Source: Spirochaeta sp.
Lineage (GTDB): Bacteria > Spirochaetota > Spirochaetia > Spirochaetales_E > Spirochaetaceae_B
Direction: 5' to 3'
DNA length: 10,003 nucleotides
Assembly (NCBI GenBank): GCA_030590585.1
Contig: JAUUYD010000045.1
Location: 1-10,003 of the forward strand
The notes under the pieces were generated by a model. It searched no databases. It was not told where the DNA came from and was given only the letters and a program-made list of their open reading frames with translations. Both the position numbers and the translations under genes were made by a program. Shown here in pieces: positions 1 to 6,282 of this stretch. Numbering within the stretch: the first letter of the stretch is position 1; every line of letters starts with the position of its first letter.

Positions 1-2
1 TT

Positions 3-260
3 AATCCGGCACACACAGGTGGGATAGGAGAAGAAACTTATATAACCGGTATATTGGGATTTACCTTTGGTGAAGAAAATATTCCCGCCATCAGGCGTGC
101 CGCCATCGGTATGAGTATTACCCTGCCGGGGCGAATCACCTCAGTGACAGGGGGGCATAAGACCGGTGACGATACCGCCAGATTTGAAACTTCATTCACC
201 CGTTTTCTGGTGCCGGATGATGAAATATTCTGGTCGGTGAGCTGGAGAGATACACCTTGA
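3..260 (+). CDS. C-terminal part of an unrecognised protein (5'-truncated by window edge)
   Basis: An open frame runs in from the left edge and gives 85 residues before the TGA at 258-260. The only internal start candidate is a TTG at 54, but the frame is open to the edge and reads sensibly upstream of it, so this is a truncated gene rather than a small one. The last ~45 residues have a pattern of alternating beta-strands: SITLPGRITSVTGG, then ARFETSFTRFLVPDDEIFWSVSWRD. This loosely recalls the C-terminal beta-rich domain of LppM-like lipoproteins, where a 'P-G-x-I' strand is followed by a strand ending in V-x-W. That resemblance is from memory and is weak. The gene overlaps the gpsA start by 4 bp, so the two are probably translationally coupled. 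I do not recognise its function. Confidence 0.6.
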   Translation, partial: NPAHTGGIGEETYITGILGFTFGEENIPAIRRAAIGMSITLPGRITSVTGGHKTGDDTARFETSFTRFLVPDDEIFWSVSWRDTP

Positions 261-1303
261 AAAAAGTATCGGTTCTGGGTGCCGGTGCCTACGGTACCGC
301 CATCGCCAGAACCCTGGCCCGAAATAACCATGAGGTTATACTCTGGAGCCACAGCGACTCCCATGCCGCACAGATTCGAGATGAGAAGGAAAATACAATC
401 AGACTCCCGGGAATAACTCTTCCCGATAATCTGTGTTCGATAGCGTCATTGGAAGAAGCATGCCAGGGTAGAGATGCCCTGATTTTCTCCGTCCCGTCCC
501 TTTATCTCATGGACGTTCTCCGTCAGCTGCTGCGTTTTGAAGACATAATCGAAGCTCATCCCCTGATAGCGGCGGTAACCAAAGGATTCATACCCGGAAA
601 ACGGGGAATACAGTTTGTCCTTGAGGCCATGGAATCCTACCTGCCCGGGGCCTATAAAGATCATCTTGTTTATATCTCCGGTCCCAGCCATGCCGAGGAA
701 ATGGGCCGGGATAAAATTACCGGACTTATCAGTGCATCAGGAGATGCGAAAAACGCCCTGTACTTCAGAAATCTGCTGAGGAGCCCGTCTGTCATGGTAT
801 TCCCCTCACTGGACACAATCGGTGTTCAGGTAAGTGCGGCTGCCAAAAACATCATCGCCATAGCCTTCGGTATACTCGACGCTCTCAAAGAAATTGAACC
901 CCTGGTGGGAGATAACACCGAATCACTGCTGTTTGCCGCGGGTCTGAATGAAATCCAAACTCTGGGAACCGCCCTTGGATCCACCCATCCCGAAACATAC
1001 ACTTCCATTGCAGGTGTAGGCGATCTGGATGTTACATGTCATTCGGTACACGGCCGGAACCGTCGTTTCGGCAGACAGATTGTTCTTGATAATATTATCG
1101 AACCATATGAAAACATCGACGATCTGATTGAACATATCGATGACATCGGCTACCTCCCTGAAGGAGTTCCGGCCACAAAATACGCCATGCAGATGGTGGA
1201 GAACCGCTCACTGAAACTTCCGGTAATACAGAGGGTTTTCCGTATACTCAATCGGGAGATGGAACCTCCGGAGCTCATCGGTTCATTCAGATTATCCGGT
1301 TAA
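257..1303 (+). CDS. gpsA: NAD(P)-dependent glycerol-3-phosphate dehydrogenase
   Basis: This is a 348-residue cytoplasmic enzyme. The family interconverts dihydroxyacetone phosphate and sn-glycerol-3-phosphate, which supplies the backbone for phospholipids. Visible family signatures are the N-terminal Rossmann dinucleotide loop GAGAYGTA (residues 8-15), the ISGPSHAEE segment (140-148), the catalytic Lys197 in AAAKNIIAI, and the C-terminal substrate-binding block GVGDLDVTC followed by GRNRRFG (253-272). Length matches the family (about 330-350). The start is a TTG at 257, sharing TTGA with the upstream stop, with GGAGAG at 244-249 about 7 bases before it. The N-terminus then reads MKKVSVLGAGAYG, directly into the Rossmann strand, so no other start fits. 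It is probably co-transcribed with the upstream gene. Confidence 0.95.
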   Translation: MKKVSVLGAGAYGTAIARTLARNNHEVILWSHSDSHAAQIRDEKENTIRLPGITLPDNLCSIASLEEACQGRDALIFSVPSLYLMDVLRQLLRFEDIIEAHPLIAAVTKGFIPGKRGIQFVLEAMESYLPGAYKDHLVYISGPSHAEEMGRDKITGLISASGDAKNALYFRNLLRSPSVMVFPSLDTIGVQVSAAAKNIIAIAFGILDALKEIEPLVGDNTESLLFAAGLNEIQTLGTALGSTHPETYTSIAGVGDLDVTCHSVHGRNRRFGRQIVLDNIIEPYENIDDLIEHIDDIGYLPEGVPATKYAMQMVENRSLKLPVIQRVFRILNREMEPPELIGSFRLSG

Positions 1304-1332
1304 TTAATTGTAGTCATAACAGTATTTCATTA

Positions 1333-1346
1333 ACATTATGTAATGT
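1333..1346. promoter_or_regulatory. Perfect 6+6 bp palindrome upstream of the porin gene (possible operator)
   Basis: ACATTA and TAATGT flank a 2-base TG spacer, directly abutting the porin ribosome binding site at 1347. A poor promoter-like pair overlaps it: TTGTAG at 1308-1313 and TAACAT at 1331-1336, 17 bp apart. A palindrome over a -10 region before a sugar-porin gene would suit a repressor site, but a 14-bp AT-rich palindrome can also arise by chance. The operator role is inference. Confidence 0.3.
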
Positions 1347-1352
1347 AAGGAG
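1347..1352 (+). promoter_or_regulatory. Ribosome binding site AAGGAG that fixes the porin start
   Basis: AAGGAG ends one base before an ATG at 1354 and 7 bases before a second in-frame ATG at 1360. Only the second spacing is workable for initiation, so the porin start is taken as 1360. The 1360 start also removes two residues in front of a typical MKKI signal-peptide N-terminus. Confidence 0.75.
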
Positions 1353-1359
1353 AATGTTA

Positions 1360-2724
1360 ATGAAAAAAATATCCCTGTTTTCTTTTTTTCTGATACTGAG
1401 CGTAATGATACTCGCTGCCGAGACCGGGGAGATTGTTTCCAATACCAACCCTTCAAAATCGGGTATAATACCCGATGAAGCCCGTGAACTGATTTTATTC
1501 AACAATAACGGTTTTATCTTCGGCTCCTACATGCGTGTCGGCCTCCACCGAAATGCCCATACCAACATGATAGAGGGAGCCGGCTGGTGGAATGTTGAAA
1601 ATGGCTATAACGGTATGAGATTTATGAACGAGGGGAACTACAGTGAGTGGCTTCTGGCTTACGAATCTCCCCGGGACGATCCCTCATGGTGGGGGGGAGC
1701 CTATCTGAGAATTGCCTTTGATATACCGGAGTTCTCCGCCGGATGGGCCAATATTTCCAATCTGGAGTATGGAGTTGTGATTCCCGAGGCCTTTTTCCGC
1801 CTCGGATATTCGGAAAAGAGCTGGAACTTCTGGCTGGGCCGCCGCTACAACGACAAGGTGGCTCTCAATATGATGGATTACTACATTGCCAACCTGGACG
1901 GTAACGGCATTGGCATGGAAAATATCACCATCGGAAATGCCACCATGGATATCAACTGGCTTTACAGTTATGACAACGGTGATCCCATAGGGGAAACGAA
2001 CGATAATATAGCTGACCTTTTCACCTATCCGGGAAAGAATACCCTGGCCTTCGTTATCCGGGGGCTTCCAGTTGGACCGGGAAAGTTCACATTCATTATC
2101 GCCCCTTCATTCCAGAGCGGCGGGGATGTGGCAATAGATACTGATGAACCTCCCGATGGTATTGCAGATTTAACGAAATCCTACCCTTACGGCGGCGGTG
2201 CTTTCCTCACCGCCAAATACTACCTCCCGGGATTTTTCGGCCTCGAAGGTGAAACAGAATTTTATGCCAGCGGCGGTTTCGGAAGCGGTACCAACCAGCT
2301 TGCTGATACCGCTCTAGCAAACTACAGCATTTCAGATTATTCATTTTTTACCGGCTTCCAGGGCTTTGTTCTTCTTAGCGAGACGATAAGCTGGAGAGCA
2401 ACACTCCACTACGAACACCGCAGTTGGGAACTTGATAAAAACTTCCTGTCCTTCGGTTTCCGCCCCCTCTTCCGGGTTGCTCCTATATTCGGCATCCAGC
2501 TGGAGTACGATCTGGAAGCCTCGATAGATACCGGAAAGTTGGGAAACAGAATCACCCTGGCCCCAACCTTCATCCCAAGGTACGGTGATACCACAAGCAG
2601 CCTCCAGATAATGCCTTACATCACATATGGTTATGGAAATTTCCAAGGGGGTGATAGCATTGCTGTTTCAAAAGGAAGCAAGCACAAACTCACCTGGGGT
2701 ATATTCGGAAACGTCGGTTTCTAA
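1360..2724 (+). CDS. LamB/maltoporin-family outer-membrane carbohydrate porin
   Basis: This is a 454-residue precursor predicted to form an outer-membrane beta-barrel for uptake of sugars or oligosaccharides. Residues 1-20 (MKKI, hydrophobic core, LAA) form a signal peptide with likely cleavage near A20/E21. The mature part of about 434 residues is close to the 421 of E. coli LamB. The best family match is at 158-189, WLGRRYNDKVALNMMDYYI then GNGIGMENI, which lines up with WAGKRFYQRHDVHMIDFYY and GAGLENI in LamB as I recall it. The rest alternates aromatic beta-strands with Gly/Asp/Asn-rich loops, and the protein ends in Phe (WGIFGNVGF), the usual barrel-assembly signal. Substrate specificity cannot be read from the sequence, so no lamB symbol is given. 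No sugar transporter gene is adjacent. It follows gpsA by 56 bp and may have its own promoter. Confidence 0.85.
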   Translation: MKKISLFSFFLILSVMILAAETGEIVSNTNPSKSGIIPDEARELILFNNNGFIFGSYMRVGLHRNAHTNMIEGAGWWNVENGYNGMRFMNEGNYSEWLLAYESPRDDPSWWGGAYLRIAFDIPEFSAGWANISNLEYGVVIPEAFFRLGYSEKSWNFWLGRRYNDKVALNMMDYYIANLDGNGIGMENITIGNATMDINWLYSYDNGDPIGETNDNIADLFTYPGKNTLAFVIRGLPVGPGKFTFIIAPSFQSGGDVAIDTDEPPDGIADLTKSYPYGGGAFLTAKYYLPGFFGLEGETEFYASGGFGSGTNQLADTALANYSISDYSFFTGFQGFVLLSETISWRATLHYEHRSWELDKNFLSFGFRPLFRVAPIFGIQLEYDLEASIDTGKLGNRITLAPTFIPRYGDTTSSLQIMPYITYGYGNFQGGDSIAVSKGSKHKLTWGIFGNVGF

Positions 2725-2754
2725 GCACAAAGAACGCAATCGGTTTTTTAGTTG

Positions 2755-3798
2755 TTAATCACCATCCCTTTCAATGTGAAATACAAGGTACAGGGGAAGG
2801 TGATCGCTGTAACCCTCTTCCCAGTCTGTTATCCATCGCTCAGGGTAATTTAACTTGTTCCCCGCAATCTCAGGAAGTGTTCGGCAGGATTCAAAAACAA
2901 GGCCGGGAAGATCTATCAGGCCCCGGCTGAGCAGTGCTCGATCCGGGCGCTCCCATTTATCCTGATATCGATAAGTCCCGGGGGGGCCCATGGCCGCATC
3001 GGGTTCCGGGTCAAAAAAAACCATAACACCATCATGAGTCCCGGCACCTTCAGAAAGATCGGTTCGATAGAGCACAGCTTTATCAATATCGGTATCAACT
3101 TCCGGAAACCAGGGTGCCAGAGCGGCCGGACGGACAAGACCGTCCCCGGGTGTATTCAGATCCCCGATGATGAGAACCTCCGCTGAGGGATTTTCCTTTA
3201 ACAGGGATTCTACAAGATCTCTGGTAAAAGCGGCTTCCCTGCATCGTGTACTTTCAGTTGCCGCTCTCCCATCCCGGGGTGATTTCCAATGTACTGCAAC
3301 AACCTTCAAGGGGCCCGCAGGGGTATCGACGGTGAATGCCAGCGCCGGTCTTAACGGACGAATTCCGTAACTGCCGCAGTCAACAACTTCAACGTCCCTG
3401 ATTGGATACCTGGAAAGTACCCCGCAGCGGATAATGCTGTAACCGGGTACTGCAAGACGCCAGTTGTAACCCATGCTCTTTAAGGGACCGTCAGCAAGGT
3501 CATCCAGAATCCGGGGATTCTCCAACTCCTGCAGTATCACAATATCAGCTGGTCCCGGGCCTCCGGCAGAGATTACCTCCCCTGTCCTTTCCAGGCGCCG
3601 CTGATACAGCCTTCGGTTCCACTCATCCAATCCCGGGTCGAACTCGGGATACTCACTTCCATCATCGATACCATCAAACAGATTCTGTACATTCCAGCTC
3701 ATAACAGTCATTTTTCCGCTATCCTCGGGAAGGGAGCAGCTGCATGCAGCCAGAATCATAAGCAAAGGTATCAAAACTCCAGTTCTTTCAGCAAACAT
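2755..3798 (-). CDS. Lipoprotein of the endonuclease/exonuclease/phosphatase (EEP) superfamily
   Basis: This is a 347-residue predicted lipoprotein. The N-terminus MFAERTGVLIPLLMILAAC carries a lipobox (L16-A-A-C19), so it should be lipid-anchored on the periplasmic or outer face of a membrane. The DNase I-like metal-dependent phosphoesterase fold is shown by SWNVQNLF (metal-site Asn36), ILQELEN (Glu91), VAVHWKSP (His170), IIGDLNTP (Asp213, Asn215) and the C-terminal YSDHLPLYL (Asp332-His333 pair). The catalytic set is complete, so it is probably active. Whether the substrate is DNA, a phospholipid or another phosphodiester cannot be told. The reading frame is open further upstream to 3948, but that would overlap thiI. 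The ATG at 3798 has GGAGGA just before it and starts the signal peptide. Its 3' end faces the porin gene, 30 bp away. Confidence 0.87.
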   Translation of the reverse strand: MFAERTGVLIPLLMILAACSCSLPEDSGKMTVMSWNVQNLFDGIDDGSEYPEFDPGLDEWNRRLYQRRLERTGEVISAGGPGPADIVILQELENPRILDDLADGPLKSMGYNWRLAVPGYSIIRCGVLSRYPIRDVEVVDCGSYGIRPLRPALAFTVDTPAGPLKVVAVHWKSPRDGRAATESTRCREAAFTRDLVESLLKENPSAEVLIIGDLNTPGDGLVRPAALAPWFPEVDTDIDKAVLYRTDLSEGAGTHDGVMVFFDPEPDAAMGPPGTYRYQDKWERPDRALLSRGLIDLPGLVFESCRTLPEIAGNKLNYPERWITDWEEGYSDHLPLYLVFHIERDGD

Positions 3799-3802
3799 AT
3801 CA

Positions 3803-3808
3803 TCCTCC
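3803..3808 (-). promoter_or_regulatory. Ribosome binding site GGAGGA deciding the EEP lipoprotein start
   Basis: Read on the minus strand, GGAGGA lies 4 bases upstream of the ATG at 3798. This fixes the start 50 codons inside the longest open frame and agrees with the lipoprotein signal peptide beginning there. Confidence 0.75.
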
Positions 3809-3852
3809 AATTCCAATAACGGGGGATTCTTCAATGCTGCTTGAGGGTTGTG

Positions 3853-3881
3853 CTGACTGAAAGAGCTTTTTTCGATATGAT
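3853..3881 (+). promoter_or_regulatory. Sigma-70-like promoter of thiI, predicted leaderless or near-leaderless transcript
   Basis: CTGACT at 3853-3858 and TATGAT at 3876-3881 are separated by exactly 17 bp. They match the -35 and -10 consensus at 4 of 6 and 5 of 6 positions. The -10 ends 6 bases before the thiI ATG at 3888, so transcription would begin at about the A of the start codon. No Shine-Dalgarno sequence lies in front of that ATG, which agrees with leaderless translation. Confidence 0.5.
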
Positions 3882-3887
3882 CCGGCC

Positions 3888-5114
3888 ATGGGCGACTTGT
3901 GGTTGATAAAAATAGGTGAAATTTCACTGAAAAAGGGTAACAGGGCATATTTCGAACGTATGCTTAATGAGAATATTCAAAAAAAAGTTCAGCTTTTTTC
4001 CACTGACTCCGGACTGAAGTCCAAGGTGAGTAATCGAAGGGGGCGCTACTATCTGGAAACAGAGATTCCGGAGCTTGAGGTTATCAGGATTCTGGAATCC
4101 ACAGCTGGTATAGTGGCATTCAGTAGAGCTTATAAGGTAAAAAAAACACTTGACGAGCTTACGGAAGTCTCCATTTCGATTGCCTCGGAATGTCTGTCTC
4201 AGGGAATAGGCGGGCGTTTTAAATTCGAGGTTCGCCGCACGGATAAAAGCCTGCCGCTGGATAGCTATGGTTATGCCCGGGAATTAGGAGGACGTCTACT
4301 GGAAGCTTTACCGAAACTCACTGTCGACGTGCGTAAACCGGACTTTATTATCAAGGTGGAACTCAGAGAAGCCGGATATGTCTACCAGAGACAAAAAACC
4401 GGAACCGGCGGACTGCCTGTCGGTACAGGTGGTAGGGGAATGCTTCTGCTCTCCGGAGGAATTGATTCACCGGTAGCCGGTTTTATGATGTCAAAAAGAG
4501 GATTGAAAATCACCGCGGTGCATTTCCATACTCCGCCCTACACTTCATCTGAGGCCCATGACAAGGTTGTACGGCTTGCTGCTCTGATAGCACCATGGTG
4601 TCAGGGACTCATCCTGTACTCCGTGCCCTTCACCGAATGCCAGATAAAGATCAATCAATCTGTGGCTGCAGCGGCAACTACCCTCCATACCCGCTCGTGC
4701 ATGATGCAGATTGGCGAACATATTGCAAAAAATCGCCGCTGCGCTGCTCTGGTTACCGGGGAATCTATGGGACAGGTGGCCAGTCAGACTCTGGAAAGTC
4801 TTGCCTTTACCAATGGGTCGGTAAACATGCCGGTATTCCGGCCGTTAATCGGTATGGACAAGGAAGAGATTATAGTACTGGCACGCAGAATCGGAACGTT
4901 TGAAACAGCGATTGAACCATTTGAAGATTGCTGTACTGTCTTCAGTCCGGACAAGCCGCTAACCAGACCTGATGTAATGGCTGAACGCCTGGTATATGAA
5001 GGGATTGAGGGTTTGGAAAGCCTTATAGAAAAAGCCGCAGGGGAATCAGTGATTTATAAATTTGATGCTCTGGGCAGATTGATGACTGGTGCCACAGCCC
5101 GGAACAAGCCCTAG
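3888..5114 (+). CDS. thiI: tRNA 4-thiouridine synthase (tRNA sulfurtransferase), without rhodanese domain
   Basis: This is a 408-residue cytoplasmic enzyme. The family adenylates U8 of tRNA and replaces its oxygen with sulfur to give 4-thiouridine; some members also pass sulfur to thiazole synthesis. The order is an N-terminal ferredoxin-like and THUMP RNA-binding region (about 1-165, KIGEISLKKGNR near the start), then a PP-loop ATPase domain with LLLSGGIDSPVAG (P-loop 189-195), HTRSCMM (267-273), VTGESMGQVASQTL (289-302) and FRPLIGMDKEEI (317-328). EPFEDCCTVFSP (343-354) holds Cys348-Cys349, at the site of E. coli Cys344. There is no C-terminal rhodanese domain, as in Gram-positive ThiI, so sulfur should come directly from a cysteine desulfurase encoded elsewhere. 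The stop codon overlaps the end of the palindromic element that follows. Confidence 0.95.
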   Translation: MGDLWLIKIGEISLKKGNRAYFERMLNENIQKKVQLFSTDSGLKSKVSNRRGRYYLETEIPELEVIRILESTAGIVAFSRAYKVKKTLDELTEVSISIASECLSQGIGGRFKFEVRRTDKSLPLDSYGYARELGGRLLEALPKLTVDVRKPDFIIKVELREAGYVYQRQKTGTGGLPVGTGGRGMLLLSGGIDSPVAGFMMSKRGLKITAVHFHTPPYTSSEAHDKVVRLAALIAPWCQGLILYSVPFTECQIKINQSVAAAATTLHTRSCMMQIGEHIAKNRRCAALVTGESMGQVASQTLESLAFTNGSVNMPVFRPLIGMDKEEIIVLARRIGTFETAIEPFEDCCTVFSPDKPLTRPDVMAERLVYEGIEGLESLIEKAAGESVIYKFDALGRLMTGATARNKP

Positions 5115-5276
5115 GAGGCTGTCGGACTTGAGGCTTCCGAGGCGATTTTTAAGTATTTATTCTCAGTTCAAGGCGTGAATGAGGAAAATACTTTATGTAT
5201 TTGACGATTGAGCAACACAGAAATGAGGAAAAAGACAAAAAATCGATCCGGAATTGTTTAAGTCCGACAGCCTCCT
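5113..5276. repeat. 164-bp near-symmetric palindrome with perfect 17-bp terminal inverted repeats (MITE-like)
   Basis: The ends are AGGAGGCTGTCGGACTT at 5113-5129 and its exact reverse complement at 5260-5276. Inside, symmetric pairs continue about the same centre: TTCCG at 5135-5139 with CGGAA at 5249-5253, CGATTTTT at 5143-5150 with AAAAATCG at 5238-5245, and AAATAC at 5186-5191 with GTATTT at 5197-5202 around a TTTAT loop. The whole element can therefore fold into one long imperfect hairpin. It holds no gene. No target-site duplication is clear at its borders. It fills the space between the convergent thiI and fmdB genes, overlapping the last two bases of the thiI stop codon, and could serve as a two-way transcription terminator. 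A small non-autonomous mobile element or dispersed repeat is the most likely identity. No second copy lies in this window. Confidence 0.8.
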
Positions 5277-5290
5277 GGACCCTGAGCCCC

Positions 5291-5617
5291 TCAGGCGGAG
5301 ACCTTGCTGCTGCCCTCTGAAGATCCGGATTTCGAGACATCGGGTTTACTGGTATCTGACTTCTGGCCCTCTGACTTCTTGGTATCGGTTTTATCAGCTT
5401 TACTGGAATTTGAATTCGATGTGGAGGTAGACGCATTTCGCGAATCATTCACATAAAACCCGGATCCCTTGAAAATGATTCCGGCGCCGCCGCTGATAAG
5501 ACGACGTAATTGATCTTTTCCGCATTCGGGACATAATGTCAGGGAATCGTCAAACATACTCTGAATAGTTTCGAAACCGTGGCCGCAGGTACGGCATTTA
5601 TAATCATATGTGGGCAT
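5291..5617 (-). CDS. FmdB-family small zinc-ribbon protein
   Basis: This is a 108-residue soluble protein. The first ~50 residues are a typical FmdB/putative regulatory zinc ribbon: MPTYDYKCRTCGHGFE, with a Zn-binding set Cys8-x2-Cys11 and Cys29-x2-Cys32 (CPECGK), then LRRLISGGAGIIFKGSGFYVNDSR, which is standard for the family. The domain is widespread, and its precise role is not established. Residues ~61-108 are a low-complexity tail rich in Ser, Lys, Asp, Thr and Gly, with no Cys, predicted disordered. Such tails vary in length in this family. No Shine-Dalgarno sequence precedes the ATG at 5617. A TATATT hexamer on the minus strand (5632-5627) ends 9 bases before it, so the mRNA may have almost no leader. 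It is divergent from the thioredoxin-like gene and convergent with thiI. Confidence 0.9.
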   Translation of the reverse strand: MPTYDYKCRTCGHGFETIQSMFDDSLTLCPECGKDQLRRLISGGAGIIFKGSGFYVNDSRNASTSTSNSNSSKADKTDTKKSEGQKSDTSKPDVSKSGSSEGSSKVSA

Positions 5618-5677
5618 AACAATGGGAATATACTAAATGTTCGGCCAGCTGAGCAAGTACGTTTTAAATATTCAATT

Positions 5678-5698
5678 ATGAAAAAAAATACCTGTTGA
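5678..5698 (+). other. ATG plus A8 run: out-of-frame signal-peptide start of the next gene
   Basis: The ATG at 5678 followed by eight A (5681-5688) reads MKKNTC then stops at TGA 5696-5698. With one extra A (or two fewer) the same ATG reads [21 protein letters not shown], a textbook signal peptide that runs straight into the following 195-residue frame. This is a one-base indel in a homopolymer. It may be a sequencing error, a real mutation, a phase-variable tract, or a site of polymerase slippage. Confidence 0.6.
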
Positions 5699-6282
5699 TT
5701 TATCAACTGTTTATTTTTACAATAATCTCGATGATTCTCAAAGATCAGCCTGAAACAGGAACCCTCATTCTCCCCCCGGATAATCTGACGATTGATGCCA
5801 GGTTGTCCCGCCTGTTTTCGGGGATCGAAAACCGCTGGCGGCTGCTTGCCGTACTCACTTTGAAATCCGGCCCGAGTAACCTGATAAAAAGGGAAATTGT
5901 ACAGCTGGCTGAAGAGTATGGCCCCGGAGGTCTTGCAGTCAGACTGGTATTCATCGGCAGCAATGACATCACTATTCTTGAAAGAGAACTGTTAAATTGG
6001 ACTGATGAACACATCATTGCAAGCGGGGATAATATTCACGCAAGGCGTTTTCTGAATACGGATACAGATTATTTACCCTGTCTCAAGCTCTATACTCCGG
6101 AAGGGATTGAAAAAATCAGTTTATCCGGATTTGATACGGAAGAAGGACTGGACGCTCTTTGCCGAATTCTCTCAGAAAATTCAAACAGAAAATGCAAAAA
6201 AGCTGAAGCTGAGAAAAATCCGGCGGTAGAGGCTGTCAATCCAGACGTACAGGAACGTTTGATTCCGATAGTTCCCTCTTGA
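5695..6282 (+). CDS. Thioredoxin-fold-like protein without CxxC, probably exported; N-terminus shifted
   Basis: The uninterrupted frame starts at a TTG (5695) with no ribosome binding site and gives 195 residues. The true start is more likely the ATG at 5678, which is out of frame by one base in an A8 run. Residues 1-15 ([14 protein letters not shown]) look like the core of a signal peptide. Residues ~48-160 follow a thioredoxin/TlpA-like order: a strand (RLLAVLTLK), SGPS at 58-61 where CxxC would sit, a helix ([14 protein letters not shown]), a strand (VRLVFIG), and later [12 protein letters not shown] (126-137), resembling the cis-Pro loop and last strands, then SGF and a helix. With no CxxC it is unlikely to be a dithiol oxidoreductase. 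The fold call is by eye only. The last ~15 codons overlap the 3' end of hisF. Function unknown. Confidence 0.6.
   Translation: MIYQLFIFTIISMILKDQPETGTLILPPDNLTIDARLSRLFSGIENRWRLLAVLTLKSGPSNLIKREIVQLAEEYGPGGLAVRLVFIGSNDITILERELLNWTDEHIIASGDNIHARRFLNTDTDYLPCLKLYTPEGIEKISLSGFDTEEGLDALCRILSENSNRKCKKAEAEKNPAVEAVNPDVQERLIPIVPS

Noticed and set aside
38..364. 108-codon minus-strand open frame at the left edge
   Set aside because: It runs antisense across the gpsA Rossmann motif and the upstream gene end, and has no supporting signal.
1354..1359. ATG at 1354 as the porin start
   Set aside because: It lies one base after AAGGAG, too close for initiation. The ATG two codons later has 7-base spacing.
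2341..2646. 101-codon minus-strand open frame inside the porin gene
   Set aside because: It is antisense to a well-supported beta-barrel coding sequence, with no ribosome binding site or family resemblance.
2708..2721. GAAAC-GTCG-GTTTC hairpin at the end of the porin gene as a terminator
   Set aside because: The stem is only 5 bp with little GC, mostly inside the coding region, and no T-run follows directly.
2735..2754. T6 run between the convergent porin and EEP genes as a terminator
   Set aside because: I could find no stem directly in front of the T-run on either strand.
3799..3948. Upstream extension of the EEP lipoprotein frame by 50 residues
   Set aside because: It would overlap the thiI start and promoter, has no ribosome binding site, and would bury the lipoprotein signal peptide. 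The ATG at 3798 with GGAGGA is much better.
4595..4903. 102-codon plus-strand open frame inside thiI
   Set aside because: It lies wholly within the well-conserved PP-loop domain of ThiI in another frame and has no recognisable motif.
5113..5276. CRISPR repeat or insertion sequence at the palindrome
   Set aside because: There is only one inverted pair, no spacer-repeat pattern and no transposase frame. A MITE-like palindrome fits better.
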